A stretch of DNA of 13,774 nucleotides. It comes from DATEHG01 sp035279705 (GTDB lineage Bacteria; Gemmatimonadota; Gemmatimonadetes; Gemmatimonadales; GWC2-71-9). Where the stretch lies: the NCBI GenBank assembly GCA_035279705.1, contig DATEHG010000110.1:1-13774 (forward strand), read 5' to 3'. A program made the translations under genes and the position numbers. Shown here in pieces: positions 1-5,710 of the stretch. The notes beneath the pieces were generated by a model, which was not told where the DNA came from, searched no databases, and saw nothing but the letters and a program-made list of their open reading frames with translations. Positions within the stretch are counted from its first letter, which is position 1; each line of letters begins with the position of its first letter.

Positions 1-71
1 CGGACGATCTTGGAGGTCTCGCCGTAGCGCAGCGAGGAGAGCACGATGGCGGGTGTCGCCAGGAGGGGCAT
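1..71 (-). CDS. recO: DNA repair protein RecO, N-terminal fragment (runs off the window)
   Basis: Translating the minus strand from the ATG at 71-69 gives 23 residues beginning MPLLATPAIVLSSLRYGE and ending in TSKIV. The pattern of a short lead, then AIVL, then (R/Y)YGE(T/S)xxIV, is the characteristic start of RecO, the recombination mediator that loads RecA with RecF/RecR. The RecO N-terminus forms an OB fold. The frame is open to the window edge, so the rest of the gene lies outside. It starts 15 bases after the stop of the propeller lipoprotein, so the two may be co-transcribed. No strong ribosome-binding site is visible. The family call rests on few residues, but the motif is distinctive. 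Confidence 0.72.
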   Translation of the reverse strand, partial: MPLLATPAIVLSSLRYGETSKIV

Positions 72-86
72 GCAGCAGAACCGCCC

Positions 87-1157
87 TCAGCGGGCGGGAA
101 GGCCGGTGATCGAGACCGCGGCGGGACACTGCCCCGCGTCGAATCCCTTCACCTCCGACAGATCGGGCTTGAAGATGCGGACCTTGCCGACGGCACCGCC
201 GCACGGGCCGCTTTCGATGCCGAACAGGTAGTTGCGCCCATCCGCGGCTACCGCGGTGTTATTCACCACCGGGAGCCCTTCCCCCACCCCGCGCTCAACC
301 TCGCGGAGCCGCAGGTCGAAGAGCATCAAGCCTTCGGTGAGGGACGCAATAACGATGCGATCGCCCTGATCGGCGGCGACCGGTCCTGGACTGACGCCAA
401 GGCCCCCGAATGAGGCCTTTTCCACTCGCCCGACGGGGTCCACGATCGAGAGGCGGCCCTCGCCCTGGGCGGGTGTGCCGGCCTGGGTGATGTAGATCAG
501 GCCATCGCTGCCCACGGCGCCGGACCGCGCATTCCCGGGCCCCACCAGCGGAATCGAATCCATGTCTTCGACCTTGGCATTGAGCAGCGGGTCGATGACC
601 GTGAGCCAGCTGGCGCCGCTCGGGCAGGGATCGACGCCGCAGACCAGCTCATCGGCGTTGATGGCGAAGACCTTGCCGCGCGTGGCCACCGTGGCAAGCG
701 GTGTGTGCCCCACTGCGACCGAAGCCGTATCACCGTTCCGAAGATCGATCCTGAGCAGCTGGTCCCGGGCGCCGAGGGCCACGTAGGCGGTCGTGTCGTC
801 TACGAACGCCGGGCCGCTCACCCGCGAACCCGGGGGGACGCCCACGGCGCGAGTGACCGACGGAACGGAGAGATCGACCAGCAGGACCGTGTCGGTTCCG
901 CCGAGGGTCAGCAGCGCCAGGCTGCCCCGGGTGGCGAGCCCGACATCGGAGGCGGCGCCCGCTGGCAGCGTGAGCGTGGCCACGCCACTCGGCGCCTCGA
1001 TGGGAACGATCTGCAGTGCGGCGTGGGTGCTGTCGAGGATGACGAGCGTGGGAACCGGGGGCGGCAGCGACGGATTCGTCTCGGCGCAGCCCAGCGCCGC
1101 TCCAATGGCCGCCCCGAAGGCCAGCGCGAAATTCAGTCTCTGCCGGGTGATGAGCAT
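87..1157 (-). CDS. Seven-repeat beta-propeller lipoprotein, possible BtuG-like cobalamin-binding protein
   Basis: The protein has 356 residues. The ATG at 1157-1155 was chosen because it directly precedes a signal peptide (MLITRQRLNFALAFGAAIG) ending in a lipobox-like ALGC with Cys24; a longer reading frame upstream has no signal sequence and runs back into the ATPase gene. Seven similar strands recur about every 40-53 residues: LVILDS (38), VLLVDL (91), LLRIDL (134), LTVIDP (185), LSIVDP (236), LMLFDL (277) and VRIFKP (326). This is the pattern of a seven-bladed YncE/YVTN-type propeller. Four further cysteines (173, 178, 319, 344) could form two disulfides. The gene begins 37 bases after btuD, in the cobalamin-riboswitch unit. 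In Bacteroides the lipoprotein BtuG is a seven-bladed propeller that captures B12 for BtuB. The analogy here is inferred from architecture and context only; a generic YncE-like exported protein is the alternative. Confidence 0.75.
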   Translation of the reverse strand: MLITRQRLNFALAFGAAIGAALGCAETNPSLPPPVPTLVILDSTHAALQIVPIEAPSGVATLTLPAGAASDVGLATRGSLALLTLGGTDTVLLVDLSVPSVTRAVGVPPGSRVSGPAFVDDTTAYVALGARDQLLRIDLRNGDTASVAVGHTPLATVATRGKVFAINADELVCGVDPCPSGASWLTVIDPLLNAKVEDMDSIPLVGPGNARSGAVGSDGLIYITQAGTPAQGEGRLSIVDPVGRVEKASFGGLGVSPGPVAADQGDRIVIASLTEGLMLFDLRLREVERGVGEGLPVVNNTAVAADGRNYLFGIESGPCGGAVGKVRIFKPDLSEVKGFDAGQCPAAVSITGLPAR

Positions 1158-1194
1158 GGTCCCGGTAAGATAACGCGGGCCGGAGGGGGGCGGA

Positions 1195-1995
1195 TCAGCC
1201 CGGAGCCCGGCCGGATTCCCGTGGCCGCAGCGGCACAACCTGGGGCGAGCCGTCGCGCCACGGTGTGACGGCCACCGGCCAGTCGAAGACGCGCTCGAGG
1301 ACATCGGCCCGCAGCACCTCCGCCGGTGCGCCCTGGGCCGCCACCCGGCCCTGGCTCAGCAGCAGGAGCTCGTCGGCGAACCGGGCCGCGAGGTTCAGGT
1401 GATGCGTCACGATCACCGCACCCAGCCCTTCATCCACCAGGCGGCGGACCAGCTCGAAGATCTGCATCTCGTGGCGAACGTCGAGCGCGGCGGTGGGCTC
1501 ATCCAGCACCAGCAGGCGGGGCTCCTGCGCCAGCGCGCGTGCCAGCCGCACCCGCTGCCATTCCCCTCCCGACAGCGTATCGATGCGCCGATCGGCCATT
1601 CTCTCGAGATCGCACCGGTCCATGGCCTGCTGCACCGCCGCCAGGTCCGCGCTGGTCGCGGAAGCGAAGGGCCCGAGGTGGGCGTATCGCCCCAGCAGGA
1701 CAGCTTCGGGGACGCGCAGGGGGAATGCCGGTTCCTCGCGCTGAGTCACAACCGCCATCACCCGCGCCAGCTCCGGCGGGCGCCAGTCCCGGACGGGCTT
1801 CCCTTCGAGGGTGACCGCCCCGGCCGAGGGATTCACCGCACCGGTGAGGGCGCGAAGCAGCGTGGTCTTGCCGCTCCCGTTGGGCCCGACGACGGCTACC
1901 AGCCGGCGCTCGACGACCGCGACGCCCACCGCTTCGAGGGCGGCCTGGTCGAGCCCGGCGTAGCGGACCGTGAGTGTTGTGGCTTCGAGCTTCAT
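1195..1995 (-). CDS. btuD: Cobalamin ABC transporter ATP-binding protein BtuD
   Basis: This is a 266-residue cytoplasmic ATPase of the FecE/BtuD/HmuV group that powers BtuC. The motifs are in order: Walker A GPNGSGKTT (37-45), Q-loop Gln85 in VVTQRE, signature LSGGE (141-145) followed by QRVRLARAL, Walker B LLVLDEP (161-167), D-loop ALD (170-172) and switch His198 in VTHHL. Nothing catalytic is missing and the length is normal for the family. The ATG at 1995-1993 overlaps the btuC stop as ATGA, which fixes the start and indicates translational coupling. A longer open frame upstream is only the antisense or frame shadow of btuC. The family alone cannot separate cobalamin from heme or siderophore uptake; the riboswitch upstream of btuF decides for cobalamin. 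Confidence 0.93.
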   Translation of the reverse strand: MKLEATTLTVRYAGLDQAALEAVGVAVVERRLVAVVGPNGSGKTTLLRALTGAVNPSAGAVTLEGKPVRDWRPPELARVMAVVTQREEPAFPLRVPEAVLLGRYAHLGPFASATSADLAAVQQAMDRCDLERMADRRIDTLSGGEWQRVRLARALAQEPRLLVLDEPTAALDVRHEMQIFELVRRLVDEGLGAVIVTHHLNLAARFADELLLLSQGRVAAQGAPAEVLRADVLERVFDWPVAVTPWRDGSPQVVPLRPRESGRAPG

Positions 1996-2966
1996 GCCAG
2001 GGTCCGCCGCAACAGCAGGGCGAACAGCGGCACCCCGACCAGGGCGGTGACGACACCCACCGGCAGTTCGAGCGGCCGGGCGGCGGTGCGGGCCAGCGCA
2101 TCCGCCAGGACAAGGAATGCGCCCCCACCCAGGAACACCGCCGGCAGCAGCGGGCGATGGAGCGGCCCCAGCAGCCGGCGCGTGGCATGGGGCACCACCA
2201 GGCCGACAAACCCGATGATGCCGCACACCGCCACACTTGCCGCGGTCAGGAGCCCGGTGGCGAAATAGATGATCAGCCGGGTGCGCTCGACATCGAGACC
2301 CAGGTGACGGGCACTCTCGTCGCCGAGGGCCAGCAGGTCGAGTGACCGCGCCGAACCGAGGATCAGGAGGAGGGGCACGACGGCATAGGCGGCGAAGAGT
2401 CCGAGCGCCGGCCAGGACGCTCCGGAAAATCCCCCCAGCAGCCAGAGGAATGCGTTCCGGAGCGCCGCCGCCTCGGACAGGGCCATGATGGCGCTCATCA
2501 GGGCACCGGTGAAGGCGCTTACGATCACTCCGGCCAGGATCAGCACCCGCGGGTCGAGCCGCCTGCCCTGCACCAGGCTCAGTCGGTACACCAGCAGCAG
2601 CGCCCCAATGGCGCCCGCGAACGCCAGCAGCGGCAGGGTCCAGCTGCCGGCCAGCCCGAATGCGATCGCGACGACTGCGCCGAGGCCGGCGCCACCCGAC
2701 AACCCGAGCAGATAGGGATCCGCCAGCGGATTGCGCACCAGCGCCTGCAGCGCCGTGCCGGTCATGGCCAGGCCGCCACCCACGAGAAAGGCCAGCAGCA
2801 CTCGTGGAATCCGGAGCTCCCGCACGATCGGGCCCGCCGGGGCGCCAGCCGACTTGAGCGCGTCCCACAGTTCTCCAGGCGCCAGCGACACCGGGCCGAG
2901 CGCGACCCCCACGAAGAGGCTGAGGACGGCAGCCACTGCGAGGAGGACCCACCAGCCCTGCTTCAT
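1992..2966 (-). CDS. btuC: Cobalamin ABC transporter permease BtuC (FecCD family)
   Basis: This 324-residue polytopic inner-membrane protein belongs to the FecCD/BtuC family, whose members form a homodimeric pore with about ten helices per subunit. It shows the family block LRIPRVLLAFLVGGGLAMTG (51-70) followed by TALQ, RNPLADPYLLGLSGGAG (78-94), and the C-terminal GIIGFVGLVVPHATR region that includes the cytoplasmic coupling loop to the ATPase. The first hydrophobic helix begins at once (MKQGWWVLLAVAAVLSL). The ATG at 2966-2964 overlaps the btuF stop as ATGA and its own TGA overlaps the btuD start. This start is preferred over an in-frame ATG 43 codons upstream, whose extra residues are hydrophilic and lie over btuF. 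Length is typical for the family (about 320-350). Confidence 0.93.
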   Translation of the reverse strand: MKQGWWVLLAVAAVLSLFVGVALGPVSLAPGELWDALKSAGAPAGPIVRELRIPRVLLAFLVGGGLAMTGTALQALVRNPLADPYLLGLSGGAGLGAVVAIAFGLAGSWTLPLLAFAGAIGALLLVYRLSLVQGRRLDPRVLILAGVIVSAFTGALMSAIMALSEAAALRNAFLWLLGGFSGASWPALGLFAAYAVVPLLLILGSARSLDLLALGDESARHLGLDVERTRLIIYFATGLLTAASVAVCGIIGFVGLVVPHATRRLLGPLHRPLLPAVFLGGGAFLVLADALARTAARPLELPVGVVTALVGVPLFALLLRRTLA

Positions 2967-3856
2967 CGTGTGGCCGACTCCAGCTTGGCGGCGAGTTCGC
3001 TGATCGCTTCGGGCATTCGCGGGCTCGGCCGGTTGAACGCCGAGCTGTTCACGTGGACGAACCGCCGATCGCGCACCGCGGGCACCGTCTGCCATTCGGG
3101 TCGTTTGGCGAACGCCGGCTCGCTGTCGGAGCTGACCAGCACCAGGTCGGGCCGCCGGGCCACCACCGCCTCGACGCTGATCACTCCGGCAGACGCGGCC
3201 AGGTCAGCGAAGAGGTTGCGGCCGCCGGCGCGCTCCACGATCTCGCTGAGGAAGCTGCCGCTGCCAATGGTCATCGGCGGCTGGTCCCAGACCAGGATGA
3301 GCACCGATGGCGGGTGGCCGCCGGCAGGACGCGTAGCCGCGGCGAGGCGGGTCTGGAACGCCGCCAGCATCGTGTCGGCATCGGACGCATGCCCGGTCAG
3401 CGTGCCGAGCAGGTGACCGGCGCGCTCGAAGTCCTGGACCCGGTCGAGGGCAAGATCGACGGTGGGGATTCCGAGGCGCCCGAGTTGTTCGCGGGCTGAG
3501 GCGTTCTGGGCCGAGTGATAGAGGACGACGAGATCGGGGTGCCGGGCAGCCACCGCTTCGATGCTGGGCTGGATGCCGTCACCGACACTCGGCACCTCGA
3601 GCGCGGCCGCGGGATAGTCGCACCATCGCGTTCGGCCGACCACCGCGGGCCCCGCTCCTATGGCGAAGAGGAGTTCCGTCGAGGCCGGCGCGAGCGAGAC
3701 GATGCGCCGGGCCGGATGATCGAGGCGGACAGTATCGCCGGCGTCGTCCACCACGGACAGTGCCGCAGAACCCCCCGTCCCATGCCCGCAGGCCTGGACG
3801 AGGAGGAGAAGGAGCCAGGTGAGTACGACTCTTCGGCTGGTAAGCAAGACGCCCAT
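2963..3856 (-). CDS. btuF: Cobalamin-binding periplasmic lipoprotein BtuF
   Basis: This 297-residue substrate-binding protein of the BtuF/FepB class-III fold delivers the corrinoid to BtuCD. A leucine-rich signal peptide (residues about 10-20) ends in the lipobox LVQAC with Cys23, so it is probably lipid-anchored. The first lobe has the BtuF block RIVSLAPASTELLFAIGAG (51-69), then DYP (80-82) and SVGDGIQPSIEAVAARHPDL (90-109). The second lobe has GGRNLFADLA (211-220) and VEAVVARRPDLVLV (228-241). It is the first gene after the cobalamin riboswitch. The ATG at 3856-3854 has a GAGG only one base away, too close for normal initiation. An in-frame TTG at 3847-3845 sits nine bases after AGGA and would give a 294-residue protein with the signal intact, so the start is uncertain by three codons. 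A hairpin covers both. Confidence 0.92.
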   Translation of the reverse strand: MGVLLTSRRVVLTWLLLLLVQACGHGTGGSAALSVVDDAGDTVRLDHPARRIVSLAPASTELLFAIGAGPAVVGRTRWCDYPAAALEVPSVGDGIQPSIEAVAARHPDLVVLYHSAQNASAREQLGRLGIPTVDLALDRVQDFERAGHLLGTLTGHASDADTMLAAFQTRLAAATRPAGGHPPSVLILVWDQPPMTIGSGSFLSEIVERAGGRNLFADLAASAGVISVEAVVARRPDLVLVSSDSEPAFAKRPEWQTVPAVRDRRFVHVNSSAFNRPSPRMPEAISELAAKLESATR

Positions 3857-3877
3857 TCCTCGGTCTCGGGAATGGGC
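3851..3877 (-). promoter_or_regulatory. btuF: Hairpin sequestering the btuF translation start
   Basis: Bases 3851-3859 and 3869-3877 are exact inverted repeats (gcccattcc / ggaatgggc), giving a 9-bp stem with a 9-base loop in the btuF leader RNA. The 3' arm holds the GGA of the AGGA ribosome-binding sequence and the btuF ATG. Folding would therefore hide the start region. The downstream RNA continues UCUUGCUUACC, which is not a proper U-tract, so translational block fits better than intrinsic termination. This is the likely output element of the riboswitch; the ligand dependence is inferred. Confidence 0.7.
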
Positions 3878-3885
3878 GGACGTGG

Positions 3886-3945
3886 CCGGTGCATCGGCAC
3901 CGGGCGCGCCACCTGGCCCACCCCCGTGGGTTGCAGTGGTGGCGC
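3886..3945 (-). promoter_or_regulatory. Expression platform of the cobalamin riboswitch (two stem-loops)
   Basis: Two stem-loops lie between the aptamer and the start-site hairpin. The first in the transcript pairs 3938-3945 with 3906-3913 (ggtggcgc / gcgccacc, 8 bp) and encloses a smaller stem of cccac 3917-3921 with gtggg 3926-3930 around a CCCC loop. It occupies the place of the P13 hairpin that follows cobalamin aptamers. The second pairs 3886-3892 with 3897-3903 (ccggtgc / gcaccgg, 7 bp) with a four-base loop. No clear L5-L13 kissing partner could be assigned by eye. Confidence 0.5.
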
Positions 3946-4112
3946 GAACGTGGAGGTCTCCTGACTTGGGGCGCGCCGCTCGCCTTCCCGGTCAACCAGT
4001 GGCGGATGAGCGACGGATGCTGCTGCCCTTCACAGTGGCGGGGCCGTGCCGGGATTGCACCGGCTTCCGAGCGCCGCGTTCGCGGGTGGTTCAGTTGTCG
4101 TCGGCCGCCAAC
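3946..4112 (-). promoter_or_regulatory. Cobalamin (AdoCbl-type) riboswitch aptamer
   Basis: Read on the minus strand, the conserved cobalamin aptamer elements occur in the right order: GGAAGCCGGTGCAAT then CCCGGC (P5 hairpin, 4064-4048), the B12 box GCCACTGTGA (4039-4030), the P6-region segment CCACTGG...CCGGGAAGGCG (about 4002-3981), and the closing GTCAGGAGACC (3965-3955). The order and spacing match class-I cobalamin riboswitches from proteobacteria. The 5' edge is approximate; the P1/P3 left strand probably lies in the bases just after the stop codon at 4113. It controls btuF-btuC-btuD and probably the genes after them. Binding of adenosylcobalamin should lower expression of the import genes. 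Confidence 0.93.
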
Positions 4113-5225
4113 TTAGGAGCCGCCCGTGCCCCGCGCAAGCTCGGCTTGTTCCTTGAGCCTTGCCCGTTCGCTCTGGTACCTGTGCCATTCCTCCGGCGAG
4201 ACGTCCCCTTCCCGGCCGGCGTAGCGGGCGTCGAGTGCCGCGATGGCGCCGATCAGGTCGACCAGAGCCGGCCGGCTGACCTGCGCGGGACGACGAAGCA
4301 GCCGCCACGCGGCGATCAGCAGACTGATCGTGGTGAAACCCACCAGTGCGGGCAGCAGCCACTCAGGGCTCCCTGCTCCGGGAAACACGATCGTCAGTGT
4401 GGCCGCCGCCGGAACGCTCCCGCTCCAGCGCCGGAAGGTCCGCCCCTCGATGACCTGGGTATCGGCGCGGGCCAGGGCGCCGCCGCCGACCGTGGCATCC
4501 TCATCCTCGAGCAGAAGATTGACCTCCGGCACCGGCTCATCGAACCGGATCGGCAGACGCCGCACGCTCGATGGGATCGAGTAGCTGTACACGACCTGCT
4601 TCTCACCGGGTGCGACGGGCGCGAAGAGCAGGATCGAGTCGTGCCTGGTGACCAGCGCCTGGGGTGAGAAATCCCCCTGGCCGGGGCGCACGGTCGCGAC
4701 CCCGGCCGGGAGCGGGATGCCCCACACCGCCTTCGTGGTATCACCCGACACCCGGGTGCGGTCCCCGTCGTTCTTGAGCCCGACGATCTCCAGCACGCCG
4801 CGGGTGCCGTCCTGGCCGAGGCGGCTGATCACCGCATGCCTGCTGCCGATCGCAACCGGGGCGGCGCTCGAGGTGTCCGAGACGACGATGTCGAGGCCGG
4901 TATCGGGCACCGGGGAATTGAACTTGAGCGGGGGGCCGAAGTACTCAATGCCGGCGAACCGGGCGCTGACGAGGAAGACGGCTGAGGTATCGGAGGGGAG
5001 CCTGAATCGAAAGGCGCCGCGGGCGTCGGACTTGAGCGAGTCGATCGGCCCCTGCACGGCACTGGTGATGCGGTGGAGCACCACCGGTGCGGCGGCAACG
5101 GCGACCGAATCGCTGCCGGCGAGCCGGAGCACCCGGCCCGTCACGACACCGCCCTGCTGCGCCGCCGCCGGGACCGAGAGGCCCAGCAGCAGTATGGCGA
5201 TCCACTCAGGGCGTGAAGCGGCCAA
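4113..5225 (-). CDS. Unrecognised exported protein with one C-terminal membrane anchor; carboxypeptidase-regulatory-like N-terminal domain
   Basis: I do not recognise a named family for the whole protein. With the TTG at 5225-5223 as start it has 370 residues: a signal peptide (hydrophobic IAILLLGLSVPAAAQ, cleavage probable near residue 22), then a beta-rich segment VVTGRVLRLAGSD...SDARGAFRFRLP (27-77) resembling carboxypeptidase regulatory-like (CarboxypepD_reg/Cna-B type) domains. A long beta-rich periplasmic region follows, then one membrane helix at about 287-309 (PEWLLPALVGFTTISLLIAAW), a basic RR stop-transfer, and a soluble tail with LDARYAGREGDVSPEEWHRY and a charged helix (331-366). 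The tail ALDARY(x)GxxS/EEWxxYxxERxxL is a short helical hairpin seen at the ends of some membrane proteins. The start is unsure: it overlaps the preceding gene by 20 bases, lacks a good ribosome-binding site, and an in-frame ATG at 5273 is possible. Function unknown. Confidence 0.7.
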   Translation of the reverse strand: MAASRPEWIAILLLGLSVPAAAQQGGVVTGRVLRLAGSDSVAVAAAPVVLHRITSAVQGPIDSLKSDARGAFRFRLPSDTSAVFLVSARFAGIEYFGPPLKFNSPVPDTGLDIVVSDTSSAAPVAIGSRHAVISRLGQDGTRGVLEIVGLKNDGDRTRVSGDTTKAVWGIPLPAGVATVRPGQGDFSPQALVTRHDSILLFAPVAPGEKQVVYSYSIPSSVRRLPIRFDEPVPEVNLLLEDEDATVGGGALARADTQVIEGRTFRRWSGSVPAAATLTIVFPGAGSPEWLLPALVGFTTISLLIAAWRLLRRPAQVSRPALVDLIGAIAALDARYAGREGDVSPEEWHRYQSERARLKEQAELARGTGGS

Positions 5226-5697
5226 AATCCTGCGGGTCCATCCGTTCGAGGTGCTGGCGGAGCTGCTCGGCATCCATGGCGGGCGGCGAGGCGGATTCTC
5301 CCGACTCCGAACTGGACTGATCGAGCAGTGAAGCTTCGGCGTAGATGGGCGCCTGCAGCCGGAGGGCGAGGGCAATGCTGTCGGAGGGGCGGGCGTCGAA
5401 CTGGTAGACATGGTCTTCACGCTGGACCAGCAGTTCGGCGTAGTAGGTGCGCTCGCGGACTGCGCTGATATTGACCCGCTTGAGGGTGGCCCCCATGCCG
5501 ACCAGAACCTGCTTGAGCAGGTCGTGCGTCATGGGCCGCGGTGCCTTGACTCCCTGCATTTCCATGGCAATGGCACTGGCCTCGGCGGGGCCGATCCAGA
5601 TCGGAAGCACGCCGGTCCCTTCCCGCTCCTTCAGAATGACCACCGGCGAATTGGTGTTCCGGTCCAGCCCGAGGTGGGCAACCGATACCTCGACCAT
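5206..5697 (-). CDS. Bifunctional nuclease family (BFN, DUF151) protein
   Basis: The protein has 163 residues. The DUF151/BFN domain fills about residues 1-122, with the family blocks VVILKE (19-24), LPIWIGPAEASAIAMEMQG (31-49), PRPMTHDLL (53-61), YYAELLV (85-91) and DARPSDSIALALR (101-113) followed by PIY. Plant members of this family are reported to have both RNase and DNase activity. For bacterial members the biochemical role is unsettled, so only the family is certain. The last 40 residues (Ser/Glu-rich linker, then DAEQLRQHLERMDPQDFG) are an extension with a short charged helix. ATG 5697-5695 follows AGGAGG by four bases. It lies 13 bases after metK and overlaps the next gene, so it is probably within the same transcript. 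Confidence 0.88.
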   Translation of the reverse strand: MVEVSVAHLGLDRNTNSPVVILKEREGTGVLPIWIGPAEASAIAMEMQGVKAPRPMTHDLLKQVLVGMGATLKRVNISAVRERTYYAELLVQREDHVYQFDARPSDSIALALRLQAPIYAEASLLDQSSSESGESASPPAMDAEQLRQHLERMDPQDFGRFTP

Positions 5698-5710
5698 GCG
5701 CCCTCCTGCG

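Noticed and set aside
46..231. Small plus-strand open frame across the recO start and the propeller gene's 3' end
   Set aside because: It is antisense to recO and the lipoprotein, both of which have family or architectural support; composition is typical of GC-rich antisense frames.
1158..1194. Promoter or terminator between btuD and the propeller lipoprotein
   Set aside because: A TATCTT resembling a -10 box is present, but no -35 partner fits, and there is no stem with a T-run.
1995..2952. N-terminal extension of the BtuD reading frame
   Set aside because: The extension overlaps btuC entirely and is Arg/Pro/Gly-rich nonsense; BtuD starts at the ATGA junction at 1995.
3851..3877. Intrinsic terminator at the end of the cobalamin leader
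   Set aside because: The 9-bp stem is good, but the following RNA UCUUGCUUACC is not a U-tract and the stem includes the btuF start, so start sequestration is favoured.
3940..4112. tRNA or other structured RNA in the btuF leader
   Set aside because: The conserved cobalamin boxes explain the structure; there is no anticodon arm or T-loop GTTCRA pattern in tRNA spacing.
4113..4160. Possible promoter (TTGCGC, 17 bases, TAAGTT) before the riboswitch on the minus strand
   Set aside because: Only three of six bases match each sigma-70 box, which is chance level in this sequence.
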